The notes under the pieces were generated by a model that was not told the DNA's origin, ran no database searches, and saw only the letters and a list, made by a program, of their open reading frames with translations. Source: Nemophila menziesii (Eukaryota; Streptophyta; Magnoliopsida; Boraginales; Hydrophyllaceae). From it: DNA of 64,000 nt. Below are positions 13,190-25,759 of the stretch, piece after piece. The DNA lies in NCBI GenBank assembly GCA_029959085.1, contig JARWIR010000010.1, positions 11,863,001-11,927,000 on the forward strand, in the 5' to 3' direction. Both the position numbers and the translations under genes were made by a program. How positions within the stretch are numbered: position 1 is the first letter of the stretch; the number at the start of each line of letters is the position of its first letter.

Positions 13190-14085
13190 ATGTAGGTTGG
13201 GCTTTAACATTATGTGTTGGGCTTCTATTTTTGTTTTCTTGGAAGAGTTATTTTTAAAGCATAAATTATATAAATAGAAAGCCTAATTGCCTACAGCGGA
13301 CTATTTTGAAAATTTTCAAGAAAAAGAGAACACAAAATAACCACCTATGGGAGTATATGGGCTTAACTAGATTACAAGTTGTCTCTATAAGTAACTTATA
13401 ATAATTTAGTGTACAGAATTTACATTTTTTAAAAATTCTTGATTGAAGAATTACATTCCTAAACCCTAAGTTTTTTTGTCTCCAGTGGTGTATGAGTTAC
13501 ATAATTTTATACGTGTCTTCCTACAAAAAAAAATCCTTATTAGTTAATATACAAGCATCACTTTATTTTAGTTGCACAATTAATAGTAGCATCAATATTA
13601 AATTTAAGCATTTTTCAGCTTTTGTTTTTAACCGAGTTACCATTTTTTATTGTATATACCTTTGGTATTTATTCTTTCCACATTTTCTGAGGTAACCCTT
13701 ATAACCTCATGTTTTTATATTTGCAATATATAATTAATCACATGTTATAGATGCTCTTTGAGTTTTTTTCATAAGGTCATTGTTAAAACTTTATAAAACT
13801 TTTCATTTTTGGCCTTCCATATATGGAAAACACATCATGGCTACCTTCTATACTATGGGGATTTGACTATCCTTTTCTTTATTAGTTTTTGTGTTTATTA
13901 GTTCAAGCAACCATTCTTACATTAATTAATCTTTCATTAGATATGTTAATCCCCTTAAGAGTTGTACACCATGTAGTCCTAGCCAAGTCACCATAAGTTT
14001 AGTACTTTCAGTAAAAGGTATTTCATAACTTACATAGATTATTAGGTTGTATCTATCACATAAGTTTTTGTTGTAATATGCTTAA
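13190..14085 (-). mobile_element. Second LINE 3' end relic, minus strand
   Basis: Homologous to 9100-10600 and in the same orientation, so two LINE tails flank the plus-strand LINE piece. The minus strand gives TKLMV, LARTTW and GINISNERL at about 14020-13930, again the zf-RVT pattern. The copy at 39180-39505 keeps the missing FEFN residues. Confidence 0.5.
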
Positions 14086-14149
14086 TTATTATCATGTCTA
14101 TTTACGAACAAATGTAAATGAATAACTCTAATAAAAATGTTTTTTCAAT

Positions 14150-14467
14150 ATAACACCTTTAACGACAGCAAAAAGAGGCTAGCCACTAAATACCGGATGA
14201 ATGGTTGCTAAAGTAATAAAGAATTAGCGACCAAAATGCAATGGCTAAAATAAAATTATCTAATGACCACATATAGTCGCTAGAAGTCATAACTTATAGC
14301 GAGAGACTGGGTGGTCTGTAATGATAAACCATCTAGCTACCAAAGAAAGAATTCCTCAGGAAAAATGAATAGTTAACATCTTTTCGAAAACGAGCAACCT
14401 TTAGGGACCACAAAAGATCGCAAATAACTATGTGGTCTCTAAAAGCTATTATCATAGCAGTATTATC
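14150..14467. mobile_element. CACTA-like MITE, copy 1 (block D)
   Basis: About 318 bp bounded by ATAACACCTTTAACGA and a decayed inverted end (gcagtattat). Inside are repeated short motifs of the type gcgacca, gctagccac, tagtcgcta and ggtctctaaa in both orientations, like CACTA subterminal repeats. It carries no ORF. Confidence 0.5.
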
Positions 14468-14469
14468 CT

Positions 14470-15655
14470 AATTTAGTGAACCTGATATATCTTTTCCATT
14501 TAATTCATCAACTCATGGGATAACCTTCAAAGTTAATTCACTGAAGATCGATAATTTTTCAGATCTTTTCACGTGCCTTTTGGCAACACAAACAACCCTG
14601 GGAAGTAAAAGAGTTCTAGAATGACTTCTATATAGATAGCCATTTTTTGTGCTTATAATTTTTTCATATTGAATTGTTAGTATGATATATAAACTATTTC
14701 GTTTAGCAGAATCATAAGTTTTGGGCACAAGGATCTTTCGTCATTTTGACCGACTCATTTTAGTTTGTAAAATATAATGGTTGTGTTCCTAGATCCTTGA
14801 ACAAGATAAACATGACACAAATGATGGGATGCATTTTTAGTAGAAGAACTCGAGCCTGGTATAATATCTCGTCGTCGATACATAGACCAACAAGAAGAGA
14901 AGCACGGTTAACAATTGCATGAACCAATAATTTTCCTCTCCTATATTTCACTTTTTAAGGAATTGTAGAGAATACCTACAAGGAGTCTCGCATGTGTAGG
15001 TGAGCGCCTGAGGTAGTCATTACTTCCATAATTTCATCAATTGGCTTAAAAATCCATAATTATAGTGGGACTTGTTTAATCGAACCTTTCTATCATTTTT
15101 TTGTACATTAATTTTTTTGGCTCAAATATTGGTTTGTATAATTGGTTAACTCTTCTTTATCTCTAGTTTCATGGTTTTTGTTGATTTTTTATATCAACAA
15201 ATATTTTGATATATTGTTTCATCTATACCAAAATCTAACAATGGATAGCGTAACAAAGATTATATAGAAAGGAGAAATACGTGATCAAATTAACACAATT
15301 TTGATAACAAAAAAAGAGCTATAAATCTAGAAAAGCTATAGTCTAGGGTGCCTAAAAATCATTTCTTCTACCTTTTAATTCGAGCAAAGATCATGATTTG
15401 GAAAGTTGATCAGTAATTTGTTATCAGTGACCAATATAGTCGACACGTTTACTAGATTATCGAAATAAAAGAACTTCTAAAGATTCTCTCAATTTTCTGT
15501 CTTAGTTAAGTAGCAAGAGAAGTAAAATGAATAAGAATCGACAAAATTATACCATAACCCTGCATGTGACATAGTTTATAACGGTTCATGTGACATAGTT
15601 TATTGTTTATCATAGGTATTACTGAGAGAGCTTAAATAAAATCAAATCATAAAGT
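14470..15655. other. Rest of block D, no recognised gene
   Basis: Present at 14470-15655 and 22673-23858, absent from B and B'''. Two minus-strand frames (14513-14728 and 14760-14951) are open, the second also in D' (22964-23155). I recognise no domain. The segment behaves as one insertion, or as one deletion in the other lineage, between aatgaataa and ctaagagttgcat. Confidence 0.4.
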
Positions 15656-17549
15656 AGCTAAGAGTTGCATGCAAATTTTCAACAAAACCCATGAATGTAT
15701 TGCTTCTCGTCGGAAGGGTTCTTGTAAGGATTTCTTTACTATTCAACCTAAGGCAAATCTCCTCAAAATGTATCTATGGTGTCTCAAGTGTATCATTGCA
15801 TGACAAGAGTGGTTAATAAGCTTATGTGGGCCCAATCAACCATTTCCCCTTGAGGCCGCCTTAGGAAGCAACTTTCATGGCGTAAACACCTTTCTATCAA
15901 TTCATGGCAAGAAATGCAAATACTAAGATGGAATCGACTGTAGTAGAAAATCGAAAAACCTTTGGCGGAGTGTTTTCTATCGCAATAGAAAAAGCGTTTA
16001 TCTTTTGACTAAAAGACCATATTAGGAAGTAGTGGTAAGAACAATAAAAAGGAGCTTTCCTAGATGACAGGTGCAGAACCCTCATTGTGTACTACCTATT
16101 TGACTCTCTTAGTGTATAACCGGAGTTTATCAAGTGGAAACGGGCACTAGAGGAGATACGTTTGTAAGTCAGAACTCAAAGTTACGCGTTAAGAAAATTG
16201 ATTGTTGTAAGGCCGATTAGACAATTTTTTCTTTCAGTTTTTGATAGATACGTTTGTTTAAAGTGGTATAACAATAAAATCTCTTATATTCCCAAATAAG
16301 GAAGAAATCAAAATGGTATCAATTTCAACAAAAATCCACATTTCAAAAAAGATTTCAATATGAGTCAAGTAATGATTAGGTAATCCCTTGTGATACATTC
16401 ACAAAGTAGGTTGAAAGATAGAAAAATTAATTTATCACTGTGAAAATATTGCCAAATTTCTTCGCCAAATTTGTTCGCCAAATTTGTTCGACCAAATGTG
16501 ATAAAGCCCCTATAAAACAATAATCCCATCTATATTCATGTTCTTCTGATTATATTTTTTCATACCATACAGATTCTGAGGAGATTTACAAACCGAATGA
16601 TTTTAAGGCCGATTAAAATAGCTAAAATAGAATAGATTATTTCTGACTAAATTTATATGTTTTTAGAAATGAATAATACTAAAAGAGGTCAAGATCTAGA
16701 GCTTTAAGTTATAATAAACTGACTTCTAGATGTTTAAGATACAATTAGCTTTCTATATATTCCAAGATCGTGTCAACGAAGTAGTACAAGTCTCTATTGA
16801 TGGTATATCAACTCAGGTAACTAAGAATAACTCCAAGGATGAATCTATTAGTGGAAAATATTACATGGTCACACGTACCATCAACAATTGACATAAGTAG
16901 ATTACTATTATATATGTACAACTAGATTTCTATATTAACTATGCTACCTAAACTAGACTGTTAGTTTTTAAGTTTTAACATAAACACTACCATTACTTAT
17001 AATAACGTACACCATAAATAAATGATATTTCATAAAAAAACCTCATTAACGTATTACTATATTGAAAACTAAAGCACAAATATAGAGACATATATATACA
17101 ATCAAATGCATAAGAAATTTAAGAGGAACGAGGAACGAGGAACTCCTTGTATATAATAGAAATAAGAAAGTAAAATCAAAGAGGAAAGATAACCAGGAGG
17201 GACATAACTTAGAAAAGTACCTAAATATAATAATCTATGGAGCGTCTGTGAAATTTCAGTAGTGAAGTTTCATTTTGATATTAAGTCAAATAACTTGAAT
17301 AATTTTTTGGCTTTATTTCAGGTGGTTTGACCGAAGTTGCATTTTGATATTAAGTTGACTTGTTGAGTATAAATGAAAAAAAGAACATTGAACAAAAATA
17401 CAGTTATACATATATCCTTTTGAAAAGCTTTTCATTAACAGGTCCAACACTGACTTTATTATCCAATAAATTACCTAATCTTTTATTTTAAATGTAACAC
17501 ATGAGTAACCTAACCACTAGAGCAACTATTAATCTAACACACCATATTC

Positions 17550-18602
17550 TTTCATCATCCATATATCTTGATGTAGATTAAACTTCACCATCCTGAGAAA
17601 AAACATAACTTTAAGTGCTTGAATTCAAACCTTTAGTGGATGAATAAAAAGAGAGCTACAACACGCATATAAACGTAAGAGAATAAAGCAAGTAATTATC
17701 TAGTGATAAAATGGATGATTAAACTTACCTTCACTAATTTTCCCAATATTTGAAAAACTCAAGTCCCTTGCCATCACTTCATCTTGACAGCTGCAAATAA
17801 TGTTTTATATTATTCACACGTTAAAATATTTACTAAAATTTTAACACTACTCTAAGATAGGATACCTAGTTCATGACTAGACTAGATAAACTAGTCTTAG
17901 ATGGACTTCAGCCAGGTGAACAACTAGACCCACAATTACTTACAAGAATATCTAAAAGCATACAACAAATTAATGATTGTTTCTTCTCATTACTCTTTAA
18001 TGGAAAATAAAGGATTATTCTAAAATGGCAACTCATTAATCATATTCTCAAAGATCGATAAATATTGTGGTTGTGGTGGTTATATTTTGCTATTATATTT
18101 GTTATAATCTCATCATTAGATAAGTTGTAATTGTTGCAACATCATTTATTAATTCTAACTCTTACAACTCTGTGGTTTATTCTATTATATACCAATTTAT
18201 TAGATAAATAAGGTAAAGATTCTTCTAAAAAATTGATAGGTCACGTACATGTAAGAATCTACAAAAGGTTTAGGTGTTTGAAGTGAACTTAAAAAAAGAA
18301 ATGAAAAAAACATTCTTCTAGTAAAGTTAATTTTTTATCAATTGCCTAAATAAAAATAGGCAGCCTCCTAGACATTCCAACATAGGCATGTCTAGGCCAT
18401 TTTTCAAGGAAAAATATACATACTTTTACCAAAAAAACAACATTTATCCTGTTAACTGAAACAAGAATTATCCTGAGCTAAACGTGTATCTCAGATTAAA
18501 CATGGTATTAAACTTATTTAGATGTAACCTAAACGATATTACTCAGAATTTAAATCACGTAAATAAGTTTGGTTAGTATGCATAAACCTACAAAATGGAG
18601 TA

Positions 18603-18658
<56 letters not shown>

Positions 18659-19560
18659 AAATGAAGTTTATTTATTGGCATGTAAATCTTACCATGTTAA
18701 TCATACAATCTTCATGGTGGATTGAAATGTCATGGCCAACAATCTTATCCATTCTTTGTTTCGTTATGCTCCCCATTGATGAAGATTACCTACCATTGAA
18801 GGAAAAAGAGAAAACTATTAAGCCCACTATTCATATCTTTATTCAAATTAACCAAAATTTTAATTATACAATAATCTAAATTTAAATGTCAATTAAGATA
18901 AACCTAAGAAAAGTTTCACCCAATAGTTAATATTGTCACCCAACACTTCTTATTGACTTCGGATATCTTATTTGTAAAACAGTTCTAAATAAACCTTAAA
19001 TAATACAAGATTATGCTAATAATATAATTATCATGGAATCTAATTATATGTACTTGACATTTTTCAATAGCTCACGTAAAAGTATGACAACCATTTAACA
19101 AAATACAATACAATAAATCTGACATCTTGGGATTCAATGCGTTTTTCCCCGTTGGGCGTGACAATAATGAACTATTAATCGTGGCCTACACTAGATAGTG
19201 ACAAAAATGAAGCCTATATGTGGGTAACAATTGTGGCATTTGTTAGATTGATACGATTATAATGAAATTCTTATGACATTTAATATAATTTGATATAATA
19301 GACTAAGTTAGAATTCATAAAAATATAAGAAACTCACAAATTTACTAACCTGGATATATGGTAAATAAATGTAGGAAAACGGATGGCTTTAAATTCTGCA
19401 ATCTTGTTTGGTGTTTCAAATTGATTCAATGAATCAACATTCAAAGTTAGTACGAATTTGTAGAGATTTAAAGAAGTAGAATGGAGGGATTAAATGAAGA
19501 GAGGAACTGGTTAATTGCAATGAAGTTTGTATTTGGGATCAGATGGTACAGAGAAATTTT
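17550..19560 (-). CDS. Unrecognised short spliced gene, best preserved copy (B')
   Basis: Read on the minus strand. A leader exon ends at 19350 with CAG/GTTAGT. Then comes an exon 18789-18693 whose ATG (18776) opens MGSITKQRMDKIVGHDIS and runs 28 codons to donor ATG/GTAAG. Next are an 8-nt exon 17951-17944 between gcttttag and GTAAGT, and exon 17790-17729 (CQDEVMARDLSF.., donor GAAG/GTAAG). The 8-nt exon brings the third exon into its only open frame. The following exon at 17592 gives only two more codons before TGA, so the predicted peptide is about 53 residues. The sequence upstream of the leader is CT-rich like a plant 5' UTR. No family recognised. It could be a gene fragment or a non-coding transcript; the 8-nt exon could be chance. 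Confidence 0.28.
18604..18656. repeat. (TA)n microsatellite
   Basis: An uninterrupted TA run of about 50 nt in block B'. The matching sites in B (8032), B''' (33390) and B'' (26810) hold only a few TA units, so it expanded after duplication. Confidence 0.9.
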
Positions 19561-19840
19561 CCGGCACCAGGGGGCAATGGTGTTATGGTAGATTTGATGG
19601 GTAATTAGGATTTATTTTAAGCATGTGAGTTGGGCTTTTACAATATGGATTGAGCTTTAATCTTATTTTTAAAGCTAAATTTATTTATAAGAAATAGTTA
19701 AATATTTAGGCCTAAAATGCCACAATTCATCTTGAACTATAGGGAAATAATCTTTGTTTCATAAATTTAGATCAATACAAATTTTTTTACTAAAATATTT
19801 TATTTAAAAATAATTTTATTATAAATATATATTAATTAAC

Positions 19841-20030
19841 ATTCTCTATATTTTTAATTTGCAGCTGCTTGTCAACTAGATAATTTTTTTTTACTTAGGC
19901 GAGTTTTTTTCTTTTTTACAATTATTCAGATAAAAATATATCATTGTGACTTTTTTATTTTTTCTTTAAAATTTTTTCAACAATGGCTCAATTATAATTT
20001 TTCGTCAGAGCTAAAAAAACTAAAAAAATC
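19841..20030 (+). repeat. Block-junction repeat, copy 3
   Basis: Junction repeat at the start of block A', directly after the end of B' (attaattaacattctc). Confidence 0.7.
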
Positions 20031-20503
20031 CCAAAAGACTCTAAAATTGATCCATAAATATTCTTACTATTGATCCACCACTTTCCACAAACGCCTCCTC
20101 TTTCGTTAACATATTTTATCTACTTACCTCCACTCTTTCGGACCCATTTCTACAATCAATTCCTTTAGCTATTTTATCACATTTTTTCGTAAAAATTAGT
20201 ATTTTTCTTTATTATGGTTTCTATTATGTTGTTTAGATGGTTAAATTATGTAGTTACATAATATATGTAGTTATATATGATTTTTTATCTATAATATTAG
20301 ATATTTTTTTGGATTATGAAAAAAAGTTGGAGTTTGAAAATGGGAGACTTAATATAGGAGTAAGACTTATGAAATATTATATTGCTTAATCTATGAAATA
20401 TGAGATTGAATATCAATATGATTTACACAATTTATTCATTAAATTATTATAGCTATCAAAATCTTTTAGTTTGCGATGCAATCAAGTCCAAATAGAAGTC
20501 TAT

Positions 20504-22090
20504 ATGGAGAAAGTGTTGATTAAGTCAAGAAACAAGGTTACTCTAGCGTTTGTTAAGGGTGTTAAGAGTTTCCTTGAATTTATATCTTAGCACATGGATA
20601 TTTCTACTTCAATTCAATATCCATGTAATTGATGCACGAATTTACTAGGAAAAATATTCTAGAAGCTAATATGAATATTGAGAAATGGGTTTTAAGCAAC
20701 ATATGAAATTTGGAATTTGTATGGAGAAATAAATCCATTCCAATCAAATATTATTCCTAGTTATGTATATGAGGAAATGATAAATATGATAGATGATTTG
20801 AGTGGCATTGTTAATGAAGCGTATACTAAAATGGTAGACAAGAATATTCCATGACGATACAGTTTTTGGTGGAATAATCCAGATGTGTTGGATGTATCCG
20901 ATCGAGCATTATTTGAATAAGTTAAAGGAGTAACTACATAATGTATAAAAGGCACAAGGTTCGATTGACGAGGGTTATGTTGTGGAGATATCTTGACTTT
21001 GACATCACATTATATCAATAAGGAAAAAAAGTGTAATCATCCTCATAGATATGCGGATCTAGTACCAGAACCAAGAGATATATTGACTTTCGGAGGTTAA
21101 TGTCACCCAAATTTAAAATAGTGTTTCGTTTATATTCCCCAAATAGATCACGATAGGATTGTTTGGTGCAATCTACGATCTTATGATGAGATTTAAGTTT
21201 ACATATAGTTTGTTCTTTTTTACTATGTTCTTTGTCACTTTCTTATTCTATATAATTTTGTAACTCAAATATTTTGTATTCCAGGGACCATAAGTCAGTT
21301 ATAATTACAGATGGACATGTGGATGTGGAAAGAATTCATAAAACTAGATTTTACAATTCGTTATTGATAAATGTATACTATAATTTAAAATCAAAATACT
21401 AATAGAGAAAGTATAACTCAATAGCTTTTCCATTATTAGGTATTTAACATGAAGCTAGCATGCCATCCAGTATAACCAAATAATTTTTGTATGTGGCTAA
21501 GGGTTCCAGTTGTACAATTTTTAATATTATCTATGTGTTATTAATGGGGTGAACTTGGTTTGGCGTTAGAAAGGTGATAAATGTCCCATTGCGGGATACG
21601 GGTTTTGTTGTTTTGGCGAAGGAGTTTATTGGTAGTATGAATTGGTTAAAGTATTCGAGGTGGACTTCTTAAAACATATTCGGTAATGGTATTCGAGTGA
21701 GAATGCTATAACACCAAGAAAGGAAGAATACAGAATGAGCACAGCGTAACCAAAATCGATAATAATTCGTATTGGTACAAAGATGAGTCGTTAATTTTAG
21801 AAAATTAAGCAAATAACATGTTATACATTGTTGATGTAGTGGACACTAACGGATCGCGACGCGCTTTAAAGTGATTTGGAAAGTGAGCGATTGTCATTGT
21901 TGGAGTGTGGATGTTTAGCGTTCTGTGTCGATAGTTTATACATTTGAGTCGATACCTTTTGTAAATGAGACAACACACATAGACGGATTACGCATTAATA
22001 AAAATAGAGTACACCGAAGTCGACGAAGTGATAGTAGAGCATGATCTAACTATTTAGAAGATGATGAAGAGTCCGAAGATACTTTAAGAT
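20504..22090 (+). pseudogene. CACTA transposase relic, block A' copy
   Basis: Homologue of 3439-5060 at an offset of about 17.06 kb, with the same domain order and the same missing core. The MD start is at 20504. The DUF4216-like part lies at about 21480-21830. It has extra small changes (for example the loss of the KYDL frame near 21520), so it decayed further after duplication. Confidence 0.72.
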
Positions 22091-22353
22091 GCGGCTGATA
22101 TCCATCAAATGATGCATATAAATATTAATGATGTGATTATTGCAAATGAAAGGGGAGGATATGAGACAGACTAGTAGTATTAGTTGATTGGTTTTATTTT
22201 TTTATGTCAAAATAACTTATATGTGTTCATAACTAGATTTTGGAGATTTTTGGTTGAGAATTGTGGAATTATTATACTTTTAGTGTACTTTGGGTTTATC
22301 ATGTCTATTTACGAACAACTATAAATGAATAACTTTAATAAAAAAAATCAATT

Positions 22354-22670
22354 ATAACACCTTTAACGACCGCAAAAAGAGGCTAGCCACTAAATACCAG
22401 ATGGATGGTTGCTAAAGTAATAAAGAATTGGCGACCAAAACGCAACGACTAAAATATATCTATCTAATGACCATATATAGTCGCTAGAAGTCATAACTTA
22501 TAGCAAGAGACTGGGTGGTCTGTAAAGATAAACCATCTACCTACCACAGAAATGATTTCTTAGGAAAAATGAATAGTTAACAACCTTTTGAAAACGAGCA
22601 ACCTTTAGGTACCACAAAAGATCACAAATAAGTATGCGGTCTCTAAAAGCTATTCTCGTAATAGTGTTAT
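22354..22670. mobile_element. CACTA-like MITE, copy 2 (block D')
   Basis: Better preserved copy, 317 bp. The left end ATAACACCTTTAACGA and the reverse complement of the right end, ATAACACTATTACGAG, agree at most positions. It lies 260 bp downstream of the CACTA transposase relic, so it may be that element's 3' terminus rather than a separate MITE. Against that, copy 1 follows a LINE block instead. Confidence 0.52.
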
Positions 22671-25600
22671 CCTAATTTAGTGAACCCGACATATTTTTTC
22701 CATTTAATTCATCAACTCATGGGAGAACCTTCAAAGTTAATTCACTGAAGATCGATAATTTTCAGGATCTTTTTATGTGCCCTTCTGCAACACAAGCATC
22801 CCTGGGAAATAAAAGAGTTCTAGGATGACTTCTATATAGATAGCCATTTTTTGTGCTTATAATTTTTTCAGATTGAATTTTTAGTATGATATAAAATCAA
22901 TTTCTATTAGCAGAATCATAAATTTTGGGCACAAGGATCTTTCGTCATTTTGACCGACTCATTTTAGTTTGTAAAATATAATGGTTGTGTTCCTAGATCC
23001 TTGAACAAGATAAACATGACACAAATGAAGGGATGCATTTTTAGTAGAAGAACTCGAGTCTGGTATAATATCTCGTCGTCGATACATAGACCAACAAGAA
23101 GAGAAGCACGGTTAACAATTGCATGAACCAATAATTTTCCTCTCCTATATTCCACTTTCTAAGGAATTGTAGAGAATACCTACAAGGAGTCTCGCATGTG
23201 TAGGTGAGCGCCTGAGGTAGTCATTAGTTCCATAATTTCATCAATTGGCTTAAAATTCCATAATTATAGTGGGACTTGTTTAATCGAACCTTTCTATCAT
23301 TTTTTTGTACATTCATTTTTTGGCTCAAATATTGGTTTGTATAATTGGTTAACTCTTCTTTATCTCTAGTTTCATGGTTTTTGTTGATTTTTTATATCAA
23401 CAAATATTTCGATATATTGTGTCATCTATACCAAAATCTAACAATGGATAGCGTAATAAAGATTATATAGAAAGGAGAAATACGTGATCAAATTAACACA
23501 ATTTTGATAACAAAAAAAGTGCCATAAAATCTAGAAAAGCTATAGTCTAGGGTGCCTAAAAATCATTTCTTCTACCTTTTAATTCGAGCAAAGATCATGA
23601 TTTGGAAAGTTGATCAGTAATTTGTTATCAGTGACCAATGTAGTCGACACGTTTACTAGATTATCGAAATAAAAGAACTTCCAAAGATTCTCTCAATTTT
23701 CTGTCTTAGTTAAGTAGCAAGAGAAGTAAAATGAATAAGAAGCGACAAAATTATACCATAACCCTGCATGTGACATAGTTCATAACGGTTCATGTGACAT
23801 AGTTTATTGTTTATCATATGTATTACTGAGAGAGCTTAAATAAAATCAAATCATAAAGTAGCTAAGAGTTGCATGCAAATTTTCAACAAAACCCATGAAT
23901 GTATTGCTTCTCGTCGGAAGGGTTCTTGTAAGGATTTCTTTACTATTCAACCTAAGGCAAATCTCCTCAAAATGTATCAATGGTGTCTCAAGTGTATCAT
24001 TGCATGACAAGAGTGGTTAATAAGCTTATGTGGGCCCAATAAACCATTTCCCCTTGAGGCCGCCTTGGGAAGCAACTTTCATGGTGTAAACACCTTTCTA
24101 TCAATTCATGGCAAGAAATGCAAATACTAAGATGGAATCGACTGTAGTAGAAAATCGAAAAACCTTTGGCAGAGTGTTTTCTATCGCAATAGAAAAAGCG
24201 TTTATCTTTTGACTAGAAGACAATATTAGGAAGTAGTGGTAAGAACAACAAAAAGGAGCTTTCCTAGATGACAGGTGCAGAACCCTCATTGTATATTACC
24301 TAGTTGACTCTCTTAGTGTATAACCAGAGTTTATCAAGTGAAAACGGGCACCAGAAGAGATACGTTTGTAAGTCAGAACTCAAAGTTACGCGTTAAGAAA
24401 GTTGATTGTTGTAAGGCCGATTAGACAAATTTTTCTTTCAGTTTTTGATAGATACGTTTGTTTAAAGTGGTATAACAGTAAAATCTCTTATATTCCCAAA
24501 TAAGGAAGAAATCAAAATGGTATCAATTTCAATAAAAATCCACATTTCAGAAAAGATTTCAATATGAGTCCAGCGATGATTAGGTAATCCCTTGTGATAC
24601 ATTCAAAAATTAGGTTGAAAGATAGAAAAAATTAATTTATCACTATGAAAATATTGCCAAATTTCTTCGCCAAATTTCTTCGCCAAATTTGCTCGACCAA
24701 ATGTTATATAGCCCCTATAAAACAATAATCCCATCTGCATTCATGTTCTTCTGATTATATTTTTTCATACCATACAGATTCTGAGGAGATTTACAAACCG
24801 AATGATTTTAAGGCCGATTAAAAAAGCTGAAATAGAATAAATTATTTCTGACTAAATTTATATCTTTTTAGAAATGAAGAATACTAAAAGAGGTCAAGAT
24901 CTGGAGCTTTAAGTTATAATAAATTGACTTCTAGATCTTTAAGATACAATTAGCTTTCTATATATTCCAAGATCGTGTCAACGAAGTAGTACAAGTCTCT
25001 ATTGATGGTATATCAACTACGTAACTAAGAATAACTCCAAGGATAAATCTATTAGTGGAAAATATTACTTGGTCACACGTACCATCAACAATTGACATAA
25101 GTTGCTACTATTATATATGTACAACTAGATTTCTATATTAACTATGCTACCTAAACTAGACTGTTAGTTTTTAAGTTTTAACATAAACACTACCATTACT
25201 TATAATAACGTACACCATAAATAAATGATATTTCATAAAAAAACCTCATTAACGTATTACTATATTGAAATCTAAAGCACAAATATAGAGACATATATAT
25301 ACAATCAAATGCATAACAAATTTAAGAGGAACGAGGAACGAGGAACTCCTTGTATATAATAGAAATAAGAAAGTAAAATCAAAGAGGAAAGATAACCAGG
25401 AATGACATAACTTAGAAAAGTACCTAAATATAATAATCTATGGAGCGTATGTGAAATTTCAGTAGTGAAGTTTCATTTTGATATTAAGTCAAATAACTTG
25501 AATAATGTTTTGGCTTTATTTCAGGTGGTTTGAGCGAAGTTGCTTTTTGATATTAAGTTGACTTGTTGAGTATAAATGAAGAAAAGAACATTGAACAAAA

Positions 25601-25759
25601 ATACAGTTAAACATATATCCTTTTGAAAAGCTTTTCATTAAGAGGTCCAACACTGACTTTATTATCCAATAAATTACCTAATCTTGAATTTTTAATGTAA
25701 TACATGAGTAACCTAACCACTAGAGCAACTATTAATCTAGCACACCATATTCTTTCATC

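Larger units (their letters stand above)
2773..14088 (+). repeat. Segmental duplication ABC, copy 1 (11.3 kb)
   Basis: This block matches 28180-39530 almost throughout, at an offset of about 25.35 to 25.41 kb. Matching landmarks are the plus-strand frame at 5274 (30626), the minus-strand frame at 12598 (37982) and the plus-strand frame at 13492 (38900). By eye the copies look about 95-97% alike with small indels. It consists of block A (2773-5270, CACTA transposase relic), block B (5270-9317, spliced gene-like structure) and block C (9318-14088, LINE relics). Confidence 0.85.
14089..22300 (+). repeat. Tandem segmental duplication DB'A', copy 1 (8.2 kb)
   Basis: This block matches 22301-30605 at a constant offset near 8,204 (minus-strand frames at 14760 and 15897 recur at 22964 and 24101). 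The order is D (about 1.55 kb, absent from blocks B and B'''), B' (about 15655-19840) and A' (19840-22300). Block B' is clearly more diverged from B than B' is from B''. The left edge joins block C at about 14085 (..aattatta / tcatgtctat..), a junction absent from the other C copy. Confidence 0.85.

Noticed and set aside
15897..16085. Minus-strand frame (RVLHLSSRKAPF...) considered as organelle-derived or a real small gene
   Set aside because: I could not match it to any plastid or mitochondrial gene. It survives only in B' and B'', which are recent copies, and is broken in B and B'''.
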